Shown here piece after piece: positions 61,857 to 64,000 of a stretch of DNA of 64,000 nucleotides. Positions within the stretch are counted from its first letter, which is position 1; each line of letters opens with the position of its first letter. The DNA comes from Ignavibacteriae bacterium HGW-Ignavibacteriae-1 (GTDB taxonomy: Bacteria > Bacteroidota > Ignavibacteria > Kapaibacteriales > UBA2268): the NCBI GenBank assembly GCA_002839825.1, contig PGYU01000001.1, positions 1 through 64,000 on the forward strand. The letters run 5' to 3'. The position numbers and the translations under genes were made by a program. The notes beneath the pieces are model-generated. The model was not told the origin of the DNA and made no database searches. It saw nothing but the letters and a program-made list of their open reading frames with translations.

Positions 61857-63137
61857 TTAAATTTTAAAAAAGCTAAGATGAAATTGTTCCAAATGCAAGA
61901 AATAATATCCCTTTGGTAACTTAGAAATGTTAATCTCTTGATAAAATTCACCACCCAACATAACTTGACCAAGAATATTTGTAATCGTAAATTTTCGTTC
62001 ACTCATAACAACGTCTGAAACTCTGATTATATCTTGAGCAGGATTAGGATATACAACGGGGGCTTTACTACCTCGCTCTCGTATGTAATCTTGCACGTTT
62101 GTAGGTAAGAGAACTCCTCCTTCGCGAAAGACTTCGAGAGCAGGAAAACCATTAATTCCACTTCCTGTTGCAATCCATTTATTCCCATATTTATCAATAA
62201 CGATTCTTGAAATTTGATTCCCACTTATTCCGGAATTTTCAGTATTGTACTGAGCCCATATACTTCCGTCATATTTGATAAGTCCTCCTTTTCTTGTTCC
62301 AAACCATTTTGTACCTTCTTTATCAATTTTCAATTCGGAATCAGTGTCAAGTTGTGCTAAAGATGGGTTATCCATGTCATAATACTCCCAATTGACTCCA
62401 TCATACTTAATCAACTTACCTGTTGATGGTAAGGATAATATATACTGTCCTATCATCCATAGATTATTATCATCGTCAATATCCAAACCCCTAATACGAG
62501 GATTTACAATATTTGAATTTGATGTATCGAAATTAATAAATTCTCCTTGTAAAAATTTCATAATTCCTCCATAATTTTCATTTCTCCAAATCCAAATACT
62601 TTCACCGTCAATATCTAACAATAAACGAGTGAATCTTTTAGATATAAATTTGTTTGGATGGTGAAAAAATTCTACTTCTACTCCATCAAAACTAACTAAA
62701 CCGGTATCTGTTCCAAGCCACTTATTATCATATTTATCAATAGCTATTTCGTAGATAATTAAATCACCACCACTATAGCGCTTTAAATTAGAGTTTGTAC
62801 GGTCATACTTATTAATAATAAATTTATCTCTTGTTTCCCATAAACCTCTGGGAGTACCTATCCAAACATTTCCTTTAGAATCTTGTTTGAATGATTCTGC
62901 AACCATAGCTGGGTCAATTGTGTCAAGTTTTAGATTTTCAAGATTTAATCTAATGATACCTGTTTTTGGATAAGCTAAACCGAGATAAATATAATGGTCA
63001 ATAGCCTCCATTCCACGTATGTCCTCTAACTCAGGAAAATACATCCATTCAGGATTCTCGGACTTGAGATTAGTCGGAAATATAGCTAATACACACACCA
63101 TAGAGATGATATTGATTATTGATATGCTTTTTTTCAT
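61857..63137 (-). CDS. Secreted two-component-regulator-type propeller protein with T9SS sorting domain
   Basis: A 426-residue protein with a signal peptide (about 1-26). Residues 45-330 contain several propeller repeats of the 'two-component regulator propeller' type, with DSKGNVWIGTPRGLWE, DKYDNKWLGTDTGLVSFDG, DKEGTKWFGTRKGGLIKYDG and DKYGNKWIATGSGING. The last about 75 residues (VVYPNPAQDIIRVS to GYYFLHLEQ) are a T9SS type A sorting domain. This is a surface or secreted protein exported across the outer membrane; unlike histidine-kinase relatives it has no kinase. It is a lone gene in the minus orientation. Binding partner unknown. Confidence 0.87.
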   Translation of the reverse strand: MKKSISIINIISMVCVLAIFPTNLKSENPEWMYFPELEDIRGMEAIDHYIYLGLAYPKTGIIRLNLENLKLDTIDPAMVAESFKQDSKGNVWIGTPRGLWETRDKFIINKYDRTNSNLKRYSGGDLIIYEIAIDKYDNKWLGTDTGLVSFDGVEVEFFHHPNKFISKRFTRLLLDIDGESIWIWRNENYGGIMKFLQGEFINFDTSNSNIVNPRIRGLDIDDDNNLWMIGQYILSLPSTGKLIKYDGVNWEYYDMDNPSLAQLDTDSELKIDKEGTKWFGTRKGGLIKYDGSIWAQYNTENSGISGNQISRIVIDKYGNKWIATGSGINGFPALEVFREGGVLLPTNVQDYIRERGSKAPVVYPNPAQDIIRVSDVVMSERKFTITNILGQVMLGGEFYQEINISKLPKGYYFLHLEQFHLSFFKI

Positions 63138-63287
63138 ATAAATACACTCTTAAAAAAAATTATAAAAATGTGGCATACATTACAACTGGAATTTCTCACT
63201 TTTCATAAACTAAACACTATTCTATTTGTGTAAAGCCCTTGTTTTATAAAATTAGAAAAAATTTGCAAATCAACCAAATTTTTATGC

Positions 63288-63325
63288 AAAAAAAAAAGCG
63301 GCTGCCCTTTTGGGACAGCCACTTT
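63288..63325 (-). terminator. Rho-independent terminator of the hydrogenase operon
   Basis: On the plus strand GGCTGCCC (63300-63307) pairs with GGGACAGCC (63312-63320) with one bulged A, loop TTTT. Read on the minus strand it is followed by a T-tract (complement of the A-run 63288-63297). It lies about 20 bases after the NuoE-like gene stop. Confidence 0.85.
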
Positions 63326-63344
63326 CACTTATATAAATCCGAAT

Positions 63345-63842
63345 TTACACTCTCTCAGCTGCTTTGATTTCGTTCAATATCTGTGATACTTGTTGCGAAA
63401 CGACGTTGCTGTAAACGCGGTCGTTGATTGTAACAACCGGAGCCAAAGCACAGACGCCGATGCAACGAGTGCCTTCGAGCGAGAATAGCCCGTCTGAGGT
63501 GGTTTCGCCCATATCAATACCCAATTCGCTCTTGAAAGATGTCAAGACGCTATCTGCACCTTTGACGAAACAAGCTGTCCCCATGCAAACGGAAATGGCA
63601 AATTGTCCTCTCGGTTTGAGTCTGAAGTAATGGTAGAATGTTGCAACTCCGTAAACGTTAGCTGTTGGCACTTGCAAAAGATGAGCCACTTCGTCCAAAT
63701 GTATTTCCGACAAGAATCCGTAAATCCCTTGGACTTTGTGCAAAATTGCAATCAAATATGATTCGGGATGTTCTTTGACCAAACATTCGTTGATATAGTC
63801 AACGATTTCATCACTTAGCGTATATTTTTTATTTGTACACAT
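63345..63842 (-). CDS. NuoE-like [2Fe-2S] subunit, probably of an NAD-linked hydrogenase (HydC/HndA type)
   Basis: A 165-residue thioredoxin-like ferredoxin. The cluster ligands are Cys86, Cys91 (SVCMGTACF), Cys127 and Cys131 (RCIGVCALAP). Preceding helices (YLIAILHKVQGIYGFLS, VYGVATFYHYFRLKPRGQ) are typical of the NuoE/HoxE/HndA family. The same fold serves as NuoE of complex I or as the gamma subunit of [FeFe]-hydrogenases. The upstream gene, overlapping it by one base (TAATG), ends with an [FeFe]-hydrogenase C-terminus, so the hydrogenase role is favoured. It is last in the operon and ends at a terminator. Confidence 0.9.
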   Translation of the reverse strand: MCTNKKYTLSDEIVDYINECLVKEHPESYLIAILHKVQGIYGFLSEIHLDEVAHLLQVPTANVYGVATFYHYFRLKPRGQFAISVCMGTACFVKGADSVLTSFKSELGIDMGETTSDGLFSLEGTRCIGVCALAPVVTINDRVYSNVVSQQVSQILNEIKAAERV

Positions 63843-64000
63843 TATTTTATCCCCTTCGGCGATTTTTCTGAATAAGTTGTATGTAAAAGTTCGTGTGCAA
63901 TATGGCTACCGGGCGCTTCTAAGAATTCCTTGTATAGCTCAAGAATTGCAGGGTTTTCGTGTGATTTGCGCAATGTTTTGGCTTCATCAATCGAATACAG
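63842..64000 (-). CDS. hydA: [FeFe]-hydrogenase catalytic subunit, C-terminal end (gene cut by window end)
   Basis: Only the last 52 residues are in the window. They show LRKSHENPAILELYKEFL and then HELLHTTYSEK, the signature of the 'iron hydrogenase small subunit' tail that closes HydA/HndD-type [FeFe]-hydrogenases (usual form RxSHxNPxIxxLYxEFL...HxLLHTxY). The active-site H-cluster cysteines lie outside the window. The stop overlaps the start of the NuoE-like gene. With that partner it suggests a soluble, NAD(P)-dependent or electron-bifurcating hydrogenase, either making H2 from NADH plus ferredoxin or consuming it. A non-hydrogenase H-cluster homologue is a lesser alternative. Confidence 0.85.
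   Translation of the reverse strand: MYSIDEAKTLRKSHENPAILELYKEFLEAPGSHIAHELLHTTYSEKSPKGIK

Noticed and set aside
1-64000. CRISPR arrays, insertion sequences, prophage or toxin-antitoxin modules
   Set aside because: I found no regularly spaced repeats, transposase motifs, integrase or toxin-antitoxin pair on either strand by reading; small unknown modules could still be missed.

Overview
The window is an AT-rich (by eye a little under 40% GC), gene-dense stretch of a Gram-negative chromosome from the FCB group (Bacteroidetes/Chlorobi/Ignavibacteria side). The gene content points to an Ignavibacteria/Kapabacteria-like lineage. Evidence is the mix of type IX secretion (T9SS) C-terminal sorting domains, a PorV/PorQ-family outer-membrane protein, a GWxTD-domain protein, a TonB/SusC-like receptor, an HPF-HprK pair, NuoLMN and an [FeFe]-hydrogenase end. 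This placement is inference from gene families; no 16S gene is present. I see no CRISPR array, insertion sequence or prophage.

Layout. 1-2.8 kb: the tail of an unknown gene, rpoZ, a MerR regulator, and a coupled pair encoding a secreted WD40 propeller and an OmpA-like protein. 2.8-11.9 kb: a polar amino-acid ABC transporter whose binding protein and permease are fused, a secreted leucine-rich-repeat protein, polyphosphate kinase, a LolC/E-type permease, a second OmpA-like protein with a lysine-rich insertion, and a CDF metal exporter. 12-16.7 kb: trmH, yqeY, mutS2, tRNA-Ser(GGA) on the minus strand, and an exported LD-carboxypeptidase. 16.8-21.5 kb: a 1551-residue VWA/T9SS surface protein. 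21.5-33.8 kb: AlbA_2 protein, peptide deformylase, murD-ftsW, two bacterial-PH membrane proteins, accD, a probable outer-membrane protein, hpf-hprK, DsbD and an exported superoxide dismutase.

34-48.8 kb is the most distinctive part. An ECF sigma factor overlaps a membrane anti-sigma-like protein that carries an outer-membrane-like C-terminal domain. A TonB/SusC-like receptor, a roughly 1580-residue secreted protein, a PorV/PorQ-family barrel and a GWxTD protein follow. The GWxTD gene overlaps a lipid A acyltransferase gene, which overlaps a glycosyltransferase-9 gene. Together these look like a regulated cell-surface export and LPS-anchoring locus.

48.7-64 kb is mostly minus-strand: an EVE-domain protein, a thioredoxin-like lipoprotein, PepE, nuoL-M-N as a detached complex I block, a ClpS adaptor (plus strand), and a possible operon of a PorW/SprE-like TPR lipoprotein, a soluble PAS histidine kinase and a sigma-54-dependent response regulator. 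A small membrane protein, a propeller protein with a T9SS tail, and finally a NuoE-like subunit overlapping the end of an [FeFe]-hydrogenase follow, suggesting an NAD-linked, possibly electron-bifurcating hydrogenase.

Most starts were chosen from ATG position, Shine-Dalgarno match and signal peptide. Several reading frames extend upstream through TTG/GTG codons and were trimmed.
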